Source: Diaporthe sp. PMI_573
Lineage: Eukaryota; Ascomycota; Sordariomycetes; Diaporthales; Diaporthaceae
Reading direction: 5' to 3'
DNA: 64,000 bases
Assembly: GCA_021399435.1 (NCBI GenBank)
Contig: JAJTUP010000011.1
Coordinates: 868,001-932,000 of the forward strand
Part shown: positions 43,826 to 55,245 of the stretch, piece by piece
Position numbering within the stretch: position 1 is the stretch's first letter
Layout: each line of letters starts with the position of its first letter
Translations under genes and position numbers: made by a program
Notes under the pieces: model-generated
What the model saw: only the letters and a program-made list of their open reading frames with translations
The model's database searches: none
Told to the model about the DNA's origin: nothing

Positions 43826-44560
43826 TTAACATCCGTAGGCAGAAATCGTGCTGGCGAAACCGGAGGCTACGGTAGCCTGGAGAGCATCGACCTGGCTTGT
43901 ATAGGCGGAGTTGACTGCAAGTCATCAGCGATGAATACTCAGCGACGGGGCATGTGCTGCCGAGAACTTACTGGTGCCTTCGAGGGCAGTAAAGAACGCA
44001 GTCGAGTCAGACTATAAGCCGCATCAGTATCCGCTTCTAGTAGCAGGGAGTCGAGACGAGAGCCCCGAGAAGTCAAAAACCTACAGAAAGCGTCGACAAA
44101 GCGTCGCAGACGGCGCTCGTATAGCCGGATGACGCGACAACCGATTGCTACGAGAGATGTTTGATTAGCATTCACAAAGCACACTACCAACAGCTCGCTT
44201 CAGAATCTGGGGTTTGAAGCCCACCTTGGCAGTAGCATCGCCCAGCGTGTCGGTGATCTGGGCAGTCAGGCTGTTCACGTCGGCGTAGATGGTGGCCGAG
44301 TCGGCGGCGGCCAGGGCCCCCGTGGAGGTGACCTGGGCGGTGGCCGTGGTGATGGACGAGGCCAGGGCGTTGTAGCTGGTCAACAGGGAGAGGGCCTGGA
44401 ACAGGGAGCCGGTGAAGGCGTTGATGGCCGTGTTGAAGGAGGTCAGGTCCGAGCTGATGTCGGCGATGTCCGCCTCCACCTGGGCGGCCGTGCGCTTCTC
44501 GACTGGGCTGCCGAGGGCGAGGCCCAGGAGGCTGGTCATGACGATCTTGGAGAACTGCAT
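43826..44560 (-). CDS. HsbA-like cell-wall / hydrophobic-surface-binding protein
   Basis: A four-exon reverse-strand model (44560-44192, 44147-44085, 44011-43972, 43914-43826) gives about 186 residues, the usual length for HsbA. Residues 1-18 are a signal peptide (MQFSKIVMTSLLGLALGS) and EKR just after is a likely Kex2 site. VEADIADISSDLTSFNTAINAF and the Ala/Ser/Thr-rich helices that follow match the HsbA/galactomannoprotein domain; the last exons supply DSTAFFTALEG and SQVDALQATVASGFASTISAY, its C-terminal end. Introns 2 and 3 have good sites; intron 1 uses a weak donor (GTTGGT, 44 bp), and GTAGTG four bases on would change frame. Such secreted proteins coat hydrophobic surfaces and help enzymes act on polyesters or cuticle. 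Confidence 0.78.
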
Positions 44561-46270
44561 GTTGTTTTTTGCTGTGTTTTGGTCGAGATTGTTTGGGTTT
44601 GGCTTGTGATGTGATGAGGGGCTGGTTCTTTCGCTCTTCAATCTCTGCCTTTTAGATATTCAGACATTCCCTTGAATTTATAGATATCTCCTCCCGACCT
44701 CTTCATCCTCGAACCGGCACCCGCGGATTCCCAAATGGCATCGAGCCTTGCAGCCATTCTGCATGTCCATGACCAACGCACGGTCGAGTCGTCAAGGCAT
44801 GTGGCACCTCGTGCCGGCCTGTGACCAAGACGTTGGCTTCGGGGCGAGCTCGACGATGCCACCTGCCTAGGTGTTTATCCCATTACGGCAATGGCTCCGG
44901 AAGGCGGGGTCAGAGTTCGGAGTCGCTGGATACCACCCGTGTAAGCCACCGCCAGCCTGGAGAAATACTCAAGCGGGACTCACGGAGCCGGTGGACAGGT
45001 AACTTTGACCGCCCTGGTCCTTCATTCTTATGAGTGCAACTCTGAGCTGTGAGCCTAGGCGCCAAGTGGCACCCAATGAAACGAGGCCGACACCACCTGG
45101 CGACGGCAGCATGTTCTTGTCGTAGCCTTTCCGAACTGACCCTGCAAACCACCATGGACTGGGTGGTCGGGACTTGAGAGGGGTCGAGAAACTTAATCGC
45201 TCGGTAGAAGACAGCATACCACGTGCCCAGATGTAAGGTCACAGTCATCCACAGCGAATTCACGACTCGATACACGATAGCATTGGCAAGTAAATAGACC
45301 CAGCCAATGACGCGCAGGCCAGCAATAATCCAGTATACCTGGATTGCCCAACTGTCCCTTGGGCGTATGCACTATATTCTACAACACTTTCAAAAAGAAA
45401 TTGTCCAATCACTCGAGTCACATGCAGAAGTGTTCCGCGGACAGCCTCGAGCGGCCCAAGTCCCTCCTTGGCTAGTAGTAGTTCCCCGCTTCGACGTTGC
45501 AGCTGCGTGAGATCTCTCTCCTGCAGTGCCCAAAGTGCGGGACTGCAACGTCCCGCGCACCAGTCACCAAGGGCACACATATAGAAGTGACCACGTGCAT
45601 GCAGGAATATGGCCAAGTTTTTTGATCTTATGGGCTCCGCGGAGGGATTGGTGCGGGAAGTGGGCAGACGTCGGAAGGGTAAGTAAGTCCTTTGGCATCT
45701 GAAAATAGTTGCGGGCCAAGTAGTTTAGCATCTTCAATCCTCTGCTTGTTACGCTCGGCTGGCGGCTTGGCACCAGGTATGGTTAAATCAAAGTTTATAC
45801 TGTCCACGTCTTAGCTTGTTAACTCTAAAACGTCTTACTTACTCCCTGAACTATACATGATGACAAACTAAATAGTAGTGATGTAGGTTACTATAGGAAT
45901 ACTGTCTACTCTGACCCTGAGGTATCAGGTGAATATTATTGTAAGACTACTTTGGTCTCTTTGATTTGTGCAGGTTGTATTACTCGCATATCTAATATTA
46001 ATGACGTATCTGTTGAGTTGACCATGAGACTTACGGTCCTTCTCCGTCACTGCCAGAGGGCACCCTTCAATGAGTTCATCCTGCTCAGCAACCCAACTGT
46101 GGAAGGGACCTTTGTCAAAGAGAACGACACAATGCTGGTCATTTCTATAAATTGAATTCTGCTATGTGGAACTCAGTCGTCCAATTCAAGGCACTCTGTA
46201 TTTCAGCCAGTGATAACAATCATCTCAGATACACCCTTTACATGGCCAAGATCATATTTGCACCAAGACT
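44561..46270. other. Intergenic, AT-rich in its right half
   Basis: About 1.7 kb between the Dal5-type transporter stop and the HsbA start, same strand. From about 45785 to 46270 the base composition is visibly more AT-rich than the rest of the window, and the small frames there show no motif. Decayed repeat DNA is possible but I can name no element. Confidence 0.4.
44677..44682 (-). promoter_or_regulatory. TATA box of the HsbA gene
   Basis: TATAAA on the reverse strand, about 117 bp upstream of the HsbA start codon. Strong TATA boxes fit highly expressed secreted proteins. Confidence 0.4.
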
Positions 46271-48229
46271 TTACAGTATCATGATAAAACGTGGATCTCT
46301 ATCGTCACCGCAACCCTCAAACTCGGCGTACTTGCCGGCCTGCTTGTCCCTATTCACCTTCCTGCAGTAAAGCACGTTCGCCAGGACGGCGACCCAGGCG
46401 TAACACAGCAGGCCCAGGATCACCGTGTGACCCTTGTGATACAGCGGGCCTTCTTGTTTGGGGTAGATGAAGGCTAAATTGAAGAAGCAATGTCAACATC
46501 CGAGCATGCCAGCGATATCATGTGAAAGCACACACAATCACAAAAGATAACGCAAAGTCAAGAAGAGGGAGGGAGACTCACTGGCAACGAATCCTCCGGC
46601 GTTGGCGATGGCGAGCTGCAGGGCCGACGTCGTGGCGCGCTTGTAGTGGCCGGCCGAATTATTCGAGTTCCAGACCAGCACGCAGGGGACACTCGCATAC
46701 ATTCCGATGGCCATGAGGCAGGTCATGCCGAAGCGGGCGGGTGCAGAGGTGACATTGGCGATCACGGCGTAGCCAGCGATGGCGATGGGGAGGGTGAACA
46801 GCATGATCGTTCCTCGCAGTTTCAAACGGTCGGAGAGGAAGGCGATGAATACTATTGAAAGACGCGCGCATTAGTCGGTTTGCCCAGATGAAAGGTCCGG
46901 GGGGAGCGGGAGGGGTTGATGATGGGAGACTCACCTGTCACAGGCGTGGCGACGGCATAGGGGATGACGGACCAGAGCTGAGTCTGGTTTGCGTCCGAGG
47001 TGATGTGCATGTCGTTGATGATAGTTGGTAGGAACAGGCCGAAGGAGTACAGCCCAGAGAGGATGGCGAAGTAAGCGGTGGCAGTGAGCCAGACCTGAAT
47101 GTTGAAGACACCCCGCTTGACCTCGGACCACCTGAACTTCTCTTCCCTTTCAACAGAAGGGCTACAAGACACAAATTAGTATAAGGTGACATGAATGTGA
47201 AGACCCGATTCGAAAAGGGAGACAAATGTGGCGCGGGTAACGGCTTACTTGAACCTCTCCGCATTGGGGACCTCCCCCGATAGGCGCCTGGCAGCGAACT
47301 CGCGCTCCTCGGGAGTGAGGAAAGACGCAGTGTGCAAGTTGCTAGCGAGGCAGAAGTACGAGATAGCACCGCACACAACCGTAAGCAAGCCCTCGATGAT
47401 GAAAATCCAGCGCCAACCTTCTAGGCCCCCGCGAGGCCCGATCGCAGACAGGCCGCGGGCGAGCAGGCCGCCAAAGGCACCCGACAGCGAGGCGGCGGTG
47501 TAGAAGATTCCGATACGCAGGGCCATCTCCCCGCGCGTGTACAGGCCGGAGAGGTACAACACCATACCCGGTAGCAGGCCGCCCTCGGTGGCACCTAAGA
47601 TGGCGCGGACGGCGACGAAGGAGCCGTAGTTGCGCACGAAGCCGAGGCACATTGTCACCGTGCCCCAGGCGCAGGCCAGGGAGGCCAGCCATACTCGGGG
47701 TGTCAGACGCTTGAGGATCAGGTTGGAGGGGAGCTCGCTGTAGTGTGGGCACGTGGTCAGCTACTTTGTTTGGGAATATGGTAAAATGAGGACCAGTTGA
47801 CAGTGAAGTGACGCGCCCCCTGGCGGATCTTGACGGTGCGTGCCTGGGTGGTGAGCTCTACTGTAGAGCTGCATGCCAAGGTGGCACGGCGCGTGGATGG
47901 TATGCTGATATGGCGTGCCAATCATCTACTCACCTGGCAATATAAGTTGCATAGAAGACGGCCAGGCCCTGGTTGTACTGCAGGTTGGAGATGTCGAGGT
48001 CCTCCGCGAGGCCAATGATCTTTGCATTGCCGACATTTGTCCTGTCGAGGAAGGAACACAGGAACAGCAGGGCGAGTACGGGCAGGACGTGTGTGTCTGT
48101 CTTGAAGAGGATGCTTCTGGTCAGGCGGGCGTTGTGCTCGTGGTGCAGTTGGGAGTCCTCGATAACGGCGTCGGACGGCTTGTCGACGTCGTTATCGAAG
48201 TCGGCGTCTGCTAGGGAAGATGGCTTCAT
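46271..48229 (-). CDS. MFS transporter, Dal5/anion:cation symporter type
   Basis: Five exons on the reverse strand: 48229-47934, 47737-47249, 47161-46935, 46851-46582 and 46473-46271, all GT...AG; 494 residues, the family's usual length. LLFLCSFLDRTNVGNAKI is TM1 with the diagnostic D-R-x-N-x-G-N/x-A; the first intron join gives ATYIASELPSNLILKR, and FVAVRAILGATEGGLLPGMVLYLSGLY, GWRWIFIIEGLLTV and NNSAGHYKRATTSALQLAIANAGGF are ACS-family landmarks. Members import allantoate, nicotinate, vitamins or organic anions at the plasma membrane. The substrate here is unknown. It diverges from the SCOT gene. Confidence 0.92.
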
Positions 48230-49470
48230 CTTGAGGGTCTAATAACAACTGGCTGGTATAGAAATCAAGAAGAAGAACGGAATTGGCAGCGGAGGAATAA
48301 ATCGGGAAACGAAATTTATTGTACAGTCGGTGATGACCGAAATAAAGATAAGGAAAACAGACTAGATAGTCCACGCGTAACCACAGAAAATAGACCGGGG
48401 ACAAGGAAGACGTGGTGGACGCAATGTCACAGTGAAGGGAAACATCAGGCTTCCAGTAGTAAAATCCATAATGAGTAGCCGAGTGAATAGGATCGAAGGG
48501 GGTTGGCCAAGGAAATTCTGGGCGTGGGGAACGCGCCCCTTCCCCAGGCCCCAAGGAAGCTTGTCAATGTCAAGCTTTTCCCCAGCAGCCCCCAGAAAAC
48601 CCACCAGGGTCACCAGCTGAAGCCCACTTCCCCGCAATCCATCACTGCTGAACCCCGCAGATTTGTTCTCTGCTATCCACTCATTATGTGCTTTTTCCGG
48701 CATTCGTCAGCATTGCTCCTCGTGAGGGCGTGAGGGGGTCTCAGGCCTTTTCCGGGTCTAAGCCGTTCTTGGCCACTGGACCTGATCCAGCGCCAGGGGC
48801 TCGGGACTGCAGTAGGACGAAGAAATTGGAGATTGGTGCTACACAATAGACGGTGTGTGTGCGACTTGACTCGCTTGTTATACACGGTGAGAGACAGAGG
48901 CGGAAACAGAACAAGAAAGCAAAGGCAGAGTCATGAACACCAGTTTTTATGAGAGAGACATTGTGGCGGAGAGGAATAGATAGGCTCGACGCCTGCATGA
49001 TGAAAAATGCACCCAACCTCTCCTACATCTCTCCTCTCACTCTTTCTCTTAACCTGTCCTTTGCTGCCAGTCGCTAACAGCGAGGTGCTTGCGTACGCAC
49101 AAGAGAGTGGACCTTTCACTTGCCGTGACCCTGACCTTGACCCTAATCCTGACGACCCTGGACCGAGCGGTGGTTGTTCTGACACCCGACCGGTTGACGT
49201 CAGGGTAACGCCGAGGCTCGGCCTCGATGATGAACCATTAATACACTGGTTCGGCGGGCTATTCCGGCGTCATGAATATGGAGAAGCCGAATGCCGCCCG
49301 ACGCATACAGCCACCGCGGCCAGGACCCTGTCTCCGTGGCTAAACATACACTTTGCATTTATTTGTTGGCTTATTGTTGACTCATTCTTGGCTTATCGTC
49401 TGTTTCTTGGATCGCTTGCACTTGAGTTCGTGTCAATTGACTGCGGGAACACCAGCGAATATCATCAAAC
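48230..49470. promoter_or_regulatory. Divergent promoter of the Dal5-type transporter and SCOT
   Basis: About 1.24 kb between divergent genes. A cgaggctcggcctcg inverted repeat lies at 49212-49226, including CCGAGG, the complement of the CCTCGG site known for the fatty-acid regulators FarA/FarB. A small forward frame at 49007-49495 starts with a signal-like stretch but runs into the SCOT gene in another frame and has no family match. Confidence 0.4.
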
Positions 49471-51370
49471 ATGGCTGCGACAACACGCCAGCTGAGGCGC
49501 TCAATGCCCTCCCTCCTCGCCTCTGCGCAACCAACAAGACAACCAGCAGCCGCAGCAGCAGCAGCAGCGCCATTATGTCTCGGCCGTTACAACTGCCTGA
49601 GGAGGAACAACGGCACAGTCGCCCTCGCCTCCTCCACAACAGCACTATCCTCGCGCCGCCTGTTCTCGTCCTCGACAGCCCGCCGCTCGGCAGGGCTGAG
49701 CCCCTCAGAAAGCAAGGCGCCGGCGCCCACCCGCGGCGGGTCCAAGCTGTTCAAGGACGCCGACGCCGCGGTGGCAGACGTCAAGTCCGGGTCGACGATC
49801 CTGTCCTCCGGGTTCGGCCTCTGCGGCGTGGCGGAGACCATCATCACGGCGCTGCACCGCCGCGGCAAGGACAGCCTGCACTCGCTGACGGCCGTGTCGA
49901 ACAACGCCGGCGTCGAGGGCAAGGGCGGCCTGTCGGTGCTGACCAAGGAGGGGCAGGTCAACCGCCTCGTCCTCAGCTACCTGGGCAGCAACAAGGTACT
50001 GGAGAAGAAGTACCTGACGGGCGACATCGCCATCGAGCTGTGCCCCCAGGGCACCCTGGCTGAGAGGATCCGCAGTGCGGGCGCTGGCATCCCGGCCTTC
50101 TTCACTGCCACCGGTGCTCGTAAGTATATCCCCCTCTGGGTCTTTTGATCCCCTTCTCGCGCATTGGGCATGAACCAGGACTGACACGGCTCATTTTCCC
50201 AGACTCCCTCCTTCAGGACGGCAAGATCCCAGTGCGGCTCTCCCCCTCGGGCAAGGTGCTGGAGGGCGGCCGCCCGCGCGAGACGCGCATCTTCGGCGGC
50301 AAGACGTACCTGATGGAGACGGCTCTCCCGGGCGACGTGGCGATCCTGCGCGCGTGGAAGGCCGACAAGGCGGGCAACTGCGTCTTCCGCTACACGACCA
50401 AGGCCTTTGGCCCCATCATGGGGAAGGCGGCGCGCCTCACCATCGTCGAGGCAGAGAACATCGTCGAGGCCGGGGAGCTCGACCCCAACGAGGTCGACCT
50501 GCCGGGCATCTTTGTCGACCGCATCGTCCCAGCCACGGCCGAGAAGCAGATCGACATCCTGAAGCTGCGCGAGGAGGGCGGCAATGGTGCTGGTGATGGT
50601 GCGGCCGCGGTGAGCCCCGCACAAGAGAAGCGCAACCGCATCGCGCGGCGCGCGGCCAAGGAGCTCAAGGATGGGTTCTACGTCAACCTGGGCGTGGGTC
50701 TGCCGACGCTGGCGCCTAGCTTCGTGCCTGAGGGCCGCAAGGTGTGGCTGCAGAGCGAGAACGGTATCCTGGGTATGGGCCCGTACCCGACCAAGGATGA
50801 GGTTGACCCGTAAGTTCCTTATTACCCCCCCCTGAACAGCCCCCTCTCCCTTTTCGAAGTCACAAGAAGCTGACATGAGCGACCACGCCTTCCAGGGACA
50901 TCATCAACGCAGGCAAGGAGACAGTGACCCTCCTCCCAGGCGCAGCAACCTTCGACTCGTCCGAGTCCTTCGCCATGATCCGCGGCGGGCACGTGGACGT
51001 CTCCATCCTGGGCGCCCTGCAGGTGTCCGCGTCGGGCGACCTGGCCAACTTCATGATACCCGGCAAGGTGTTCAAGGGCATGGGAGGCGCCATGGACCTG
51101 GTGTCCAACCCGGACAAGACCAAGATCGTCGTCACCACGGAACACGTCGCCAAGGACGGCACCTCCAAGATTGTGCAGCTGTGCACGCTGCCCCTCACCG
51201 GCGCCAACGTCGTCAGCACCATCATCACGGATCTGTGTGTCTTCCAGGTCGACCGCGAGGCGGGCGTCCTTACGCTTACTGAGGTCGCGCCTGGGGTTGA
51301 GGTCGAGGAGATTCGGGCCAAGACGGATGCTAGGTTTGAGGTGGCTGATGACCTGCAGGTTATGGAGTAG
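49471..51370 (+). CDS. Mitochondrial succinyl-CoA:3-oxoacid CoA-transferase (SCOT)
   Basis: Three exons, 49471-50119, 50203-50809 and 50896-51370; 576 residues. Residues 1-75 are Arg/Ser/Ala-rich without acids, a mitochondrial presequence ([20 protein letters not shown] at its start). The alpha-like half has [36 protein letters not shown] and [29 protein letters not shown] (the last residue rebuilt at intron 1); the beta-like half has [12 protein letters not shown] and [12 protein letters not shown], where the catalytic Glu is about residue 402, then [23 protein letters not shown]. The enzyme moves CoA from succinyl-CoA to acetoacetate or short acids, linking ketone-body or fatty-acid use and acetate metabolism to the TCA cycle. 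All key blocks are intact. Confidence 0.95.
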
Positions 51371-51657
51371 GACGGTAAAGAGTGGTAGATAGATAGATAC
51401 TGGTGTGGTGTTTCCGCAATACGTTTTCTGTAGACGATGCATCTTGCTTTTGGGATACTTTGCCTGGAGTCGGCGTTTTTATTAAGGATAGTCAAATTTA
51501 TATAGAACGAATGGAAACCTAATCCCGACAACACCAGACCAGAACCATTCGAGCCCTGGCAAGCTGTAGTTGCAAACCACAGATGCATATATATTCTCAA
51601 ATGAAATATGCTTGTCTATCTACAAGTGATCTATCCATGCGTCCATCCTGGCGACCT

Positions 51658-52599
51658 CTACAACTTAGCAGCAAAGTTACTCCCAATAGCCTCAACAATC
51701 CCATCCACGCTCCGCAGCACCCACTCCCCACCCTCGTCGCCTGCAAGCCACTCGATCCCCTCCCGCTCAGCATCACTCTCCGCCTCAGCAACGTGGATCC
51801 CCTGGTCCACAGCCTTGCGCAGCCCAAACACATGCGAGAGCACCTGCGGGCCAACCCCCGTCTGCGCGCGCAGGCAAGCGATGGCCACGAGGCTAGTCAG
51901 CACCCGCCCCACGCTCGCCAGCCCGCCGCGGTCCTCGGGCTTTCCCTCCGCCGTCTCCGGGTTCGACAGGAGCGGCGCGTAGTGGCTCCCGTGGATGTGC
52001 ACGGGCAGGTCAGGGTGGCTGTCGGCCAGGCGGGCCGTGAGCTTCTCGTCGAAGGGGTCGTAGACGCTCTTCCACAGCGCCATGCCGGATTTCCTGCGCC
52101 GCGCCAGGTTCTCGGCAGTGATGAGGCGCGAGGGCCGGGTCTCGAGCTGGTCTTGGATCTCCGGGGACAGGGAGGCCCGGAAGGCGCCTAGGCTGTTTAT
52201 CGAGCGGGGGATGCCGTTGAAGGAGATGCACTTCAGGCCCACCTCGCGGATGAGCTCTGCTGATGGGACGGGGCCCAGGGGCTTGTAGGTGTTCGCCGAG
52301 GGGTTGGAGGCTGTTGCTTGGAGGACTGCCAGGGAGGCTGGGGAGTTGAGGGTGAACGTTGCTGCTGACTGTTGTGGGTCAGTATTTCATGGTCTTGTGT
52401 AGCTGGGAAAGGAAGGGGGGAAAGAGGGGCGGCGGCGTACGGAGAGGACAATCCATGGCCTTGGGCCCAGGTTCTTGGAGTGCGCCTCGCTGGCGATGCG
52501 CTCGTAGATCTTGGAGATGCCGATTGGGGCCTTTGCCGGCCCTGGGCGGGAGAAGGGGGCATTGATGAGCTCCTTGAGGGCTGGGGTGAGCTTCGACAT
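51658..52599 (-). CDS. AhpD-like protein
   Basis: Two exons on the reverse strand, 52599-52441 and 52368-51658, joined across a 72 bp intron (GTACGC...ACAG); 289 residues. The start is the first ATG (MSKLTPALKELINAP). Blocks such as AATFTLNSPASLAVL, ELIREVGLKCISFNGIPRSINSLGAF, DLPVHIHGSHYAPLL and LTSLVAIACLRAQTGVGPQVLSHVFGLRKA match a conserved fungal group usually called AhpD-like (carboxymuconolactone-decarboxylase fold). The C-x-x-C active site of true AhpD peroxidase partners is not seen. Its helical nature fits the fold, but the reaction is unknown. It converges with SCOT and shares a divergent upstream region with the carrier gene. Confidence 0.75.
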
Positions 52600-53363
52600 G
52601 GTGTCTTGTAAGTGTGTGTGCACTTGTCGTGTGTGTGTGACCTCTGTGGTGTGGCTCTCTGTGGTGTTGAAGCTGTCTCAAGTCTCGGCAGACTCTAGAT
52701 GCGACTGCGGTCTCCAATTGGGTTTGCGATCGACCTTGTCGGACAGGCTCGGCTTCTTGTGGGTAGTAGCACAAATAGGCTACTCGGACGATATAATAAA
52801 AGTGTGAGCGCAGGAGTGAGACAAGAAATGAAGATCAAGTCAACTGAGCAGGGCCAAGAAAGAGGGCCGGGATGGCACCATGTTCTTCTGGCGCCTGCGT
52901 TGGTTGCATCATTGGGCCATTGGCCTCGTCGCCCGCCGTTGGCCCGAACCGGCAGTGACAGCCAAGTGGGGGGCCCATGTGTTTGGAGGAGCTGATCAGG
53001 ACGTGCACATGGGATTTGCGGCGGGCAGAAAAACCACCGGCCGGAAAAGCCGCGGATCTGGTGCCTGGTGCTGGGAACTGGGGGTGCTTGGCTGGCTGGC
53101 TGGAACACGGCCGAGATTGGTGGTCGGGCCGGGCCTCGGGCGAGTCGGGCCTGCCGTTCTGTATTCTACTTGTAAGAACCGACTGGCGACTGGGGGATAT
53201 GGGCCGGGTGTCTGAAGTAGACGGTCAAGGAACATGATAGCCTTTGGGATGAAAGACAGTAATTCTTTCCCTTAGGTCATGGTCTTATCCGACCTGACCT
53301 GACATGAATTTTACATGTGATGACCTGAACTGAAGCCATCCTGAGTCCAAAAAGGGAGTGACC
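52600..53363. promoter_or_regulatory. Divergent region of the AhpD-like and carrier genes
   Basis: 764 bp between two divergent start codons. It has gtgtgtgt stretches near 52612-52640 and ctggctggctgg near 53090-53101 but no recognisable gene; frames of about 80-137 codons occur on both strands without motifs. Confidence 0.5.
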
Positions 53364-54879
53364 ATGAGTAAATCACAGAGAGAAAAGCAGAAACAGCCCT
53401 GGTGGCTTGGGTGAGTTGGCATCACAGAATAATCTGGATTCGAGGGTGGGAGTCTGATCTAATCCGATTCTCCAGCGGCGCCGCTGCATCAATGGCCGTG
53501 TGCTTCAGTAAGTTGTCACCACCAGTGCCAAGGACATCACTATGGCGAGTCAGGACTGACGATAGCCTCACACAGCACACCCACTGGACCAGACGAAATA
53601 GTAAGCAACCACGGCAGTCTCACATGCCACGCAAAACCAAACAACAAATCGGAACTGATGGAGGAAGCACAGCCGGATGCAAGTAATGCACACGCGAGCC
53701 CCCATGCTCAAGACCCTGTCCACCTTTGCACTAAGAGATGGTGAGCCGGCCTTCCCTCCCCTCGTCCCTCTTCATCCCGTGCAAAAACACGAGCTCAACC
53801 CCAAAACTAGGAATCCCCTCCCTCTGGACAGGCCTCTCAGCCTCCATCCTCCGCCAATCAACCTACAGCACCGCCCGCTTCGGCCTCTACAGCATCCTCG
53901 CCCAGCACCTGAAGTCAAAATCTCCCACGGGCAACCAGCTCTCCTTCGGCGCCACCATCGGCGCCGCGGCCGTGGCGGGCGGCCTGGCAGGCGTGGTCGG
54001 CAACCCGGCAGAGGTGATCCTCGTCCGCATGTGCGCCGACGGCGCGAGGCCGGCTGGAGAACGCGCGAACCACCCGGATGCCATCCGTGGGCTCTGGCGC
54101 ATCGCTCGCGACGAGGGGGTGGGGACTTTTGCGCGCGGGCTGGGCCCCACTGTTGTTAGGAGCGTGTTGATGAATGTTGGGCAGATCGCGCCGTAGGTTG
54201 CTCTGTTTTTGGTCTCCCGACATGTCCTCGTCACTCCCTGCCTGGCTGACAGGGCTTCCTGCCCAGATACACCGCTGCCAAGCGCGCCCTCCTCGCAAAC
54301 ACATCGCTACAGGACGACGTCAAGACACACATGCTGTCCAGCCTCGTCGCCGGCACAGTGGCAACCACCATCTGCGCCCCGGCCGACGTGCTCAAGAGCC
54401 GTGTCCAAGCCGCAAGCAAGGCCGGCGCCGGCTCGTCGGTGAGTTTCTCCCACACCTCCTCCCCTTACCACCAACTCTTCCTCACCTTCAACCTCTCTTT
54501 TCCAAGCCATCTTTCCCCACCCGGGCGCTGCCCATGATGATGAGAACAGAAAAGCTGACTGGAACTCGTGTGACAAACAAAACAGAGCCTCCTCCAGATA
54601 ACAACCCAGGGCCTGCGCAGTGAGGGCCCCCTGTTCCTAATGAAGGGCTGGACGCCCGCTTGGTTGCGCCTGACGTGAGTAACAGAACCACCACCGGTCT
54701 TTTCCATTGTATTGTCCCCCACTTGAGTGCTTTTTGACGACTCTTCACCGTCGAGACTAACCGCTCCCTTTCTACCCCACAGCCCGCACACGATCTTGAC
54801 GTTCGTCTTCATGGAGAAGCTGCAGGACCTGGTCAACTGGAGGGCCATTGATACCCCGCCGGTGGAGATCAAAGTCTGA
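53364..54879 (+). CDS. DIC1: Mitochondrial dicarboxylate-type carrier
   Basis: Eight exons, all phase-consistent: 53364-53410, 53476-53507, 53576-53600, 53673-53740, 53811-54192, 54267-54438, 54586-54674 and 54783-54879; 303 residues, normal for a carrier. The joins rebuild KQPWWLGGAAASMAVCF, THPLDQTKYRMQVM and RDGIPSLWTGLSASILRQSTYSTARFGLY. The three carrier signatures are intact: HPLDQTKYR, NPAEVILVR and APADVLKSR. Six membrane helices of the inner mitochondrial membrane are expected. By sequence it belongs to the dicarboxylate carrier group that exchanges malate or succinate for phosphate. Exons of 32 and 25 bp are unusually small and would be missed by frame-based gene finding. The gene converges with the regulator. 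Confidence 0.93.
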
Positions 54880-55245
54880 GGGTTTTTTTTTCTTCTGGGC
54901 TGCGAGTCGTCCATTAGACGACGTCCCCCCCCCCCGGGGTTTTCTTTTTCCTATATCCACGCATGCGTATGTGCGTGCATTCATGGTGGTCGTGGCGCCC
55001 TGGTCAGCATAGATTCTGTGTGTTACAAGTGATGAGCGGTCGGCACCGTTCCGAAGTTATCTCATCTGGTTGCGTGGTCCTCAGATCAAATGCATTTGGT
55101 CCAAATATAGTACACCATGCAGTATGCAGATTTCATGCGGATGTCTCTAGCTCGGGAACACGCGGACGGCCTCACAGCAAGGGCGTGTCTCTCATGCCAG
55201 TTAGCCATTATACGGTGGCACATATATACTTATTAACCCCTCTTT
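54880..55245. other. Convergent intergenic region with C-tract
   Basis: 366 bp between the carrier and regulator 3' ends. It carries a T-run, then a run of 13 C ending in cgggg near 54926-54943, and otherwise nothing notable. It likely holds both 3' untranslated regions. Confidence 0.5.

Noticed and set aside
45952..46370. Small frames in AT-rich DNA
   Set aside because: No recognisable transposon or gene motif; I could not name a repeat family.
49007..49495. Forward frame with signal-like N-terminus upstream of SCOT
   Set aside because: No family match; it overlaps the SCOT start in another frame and most likely is 5' non-coding DNA.
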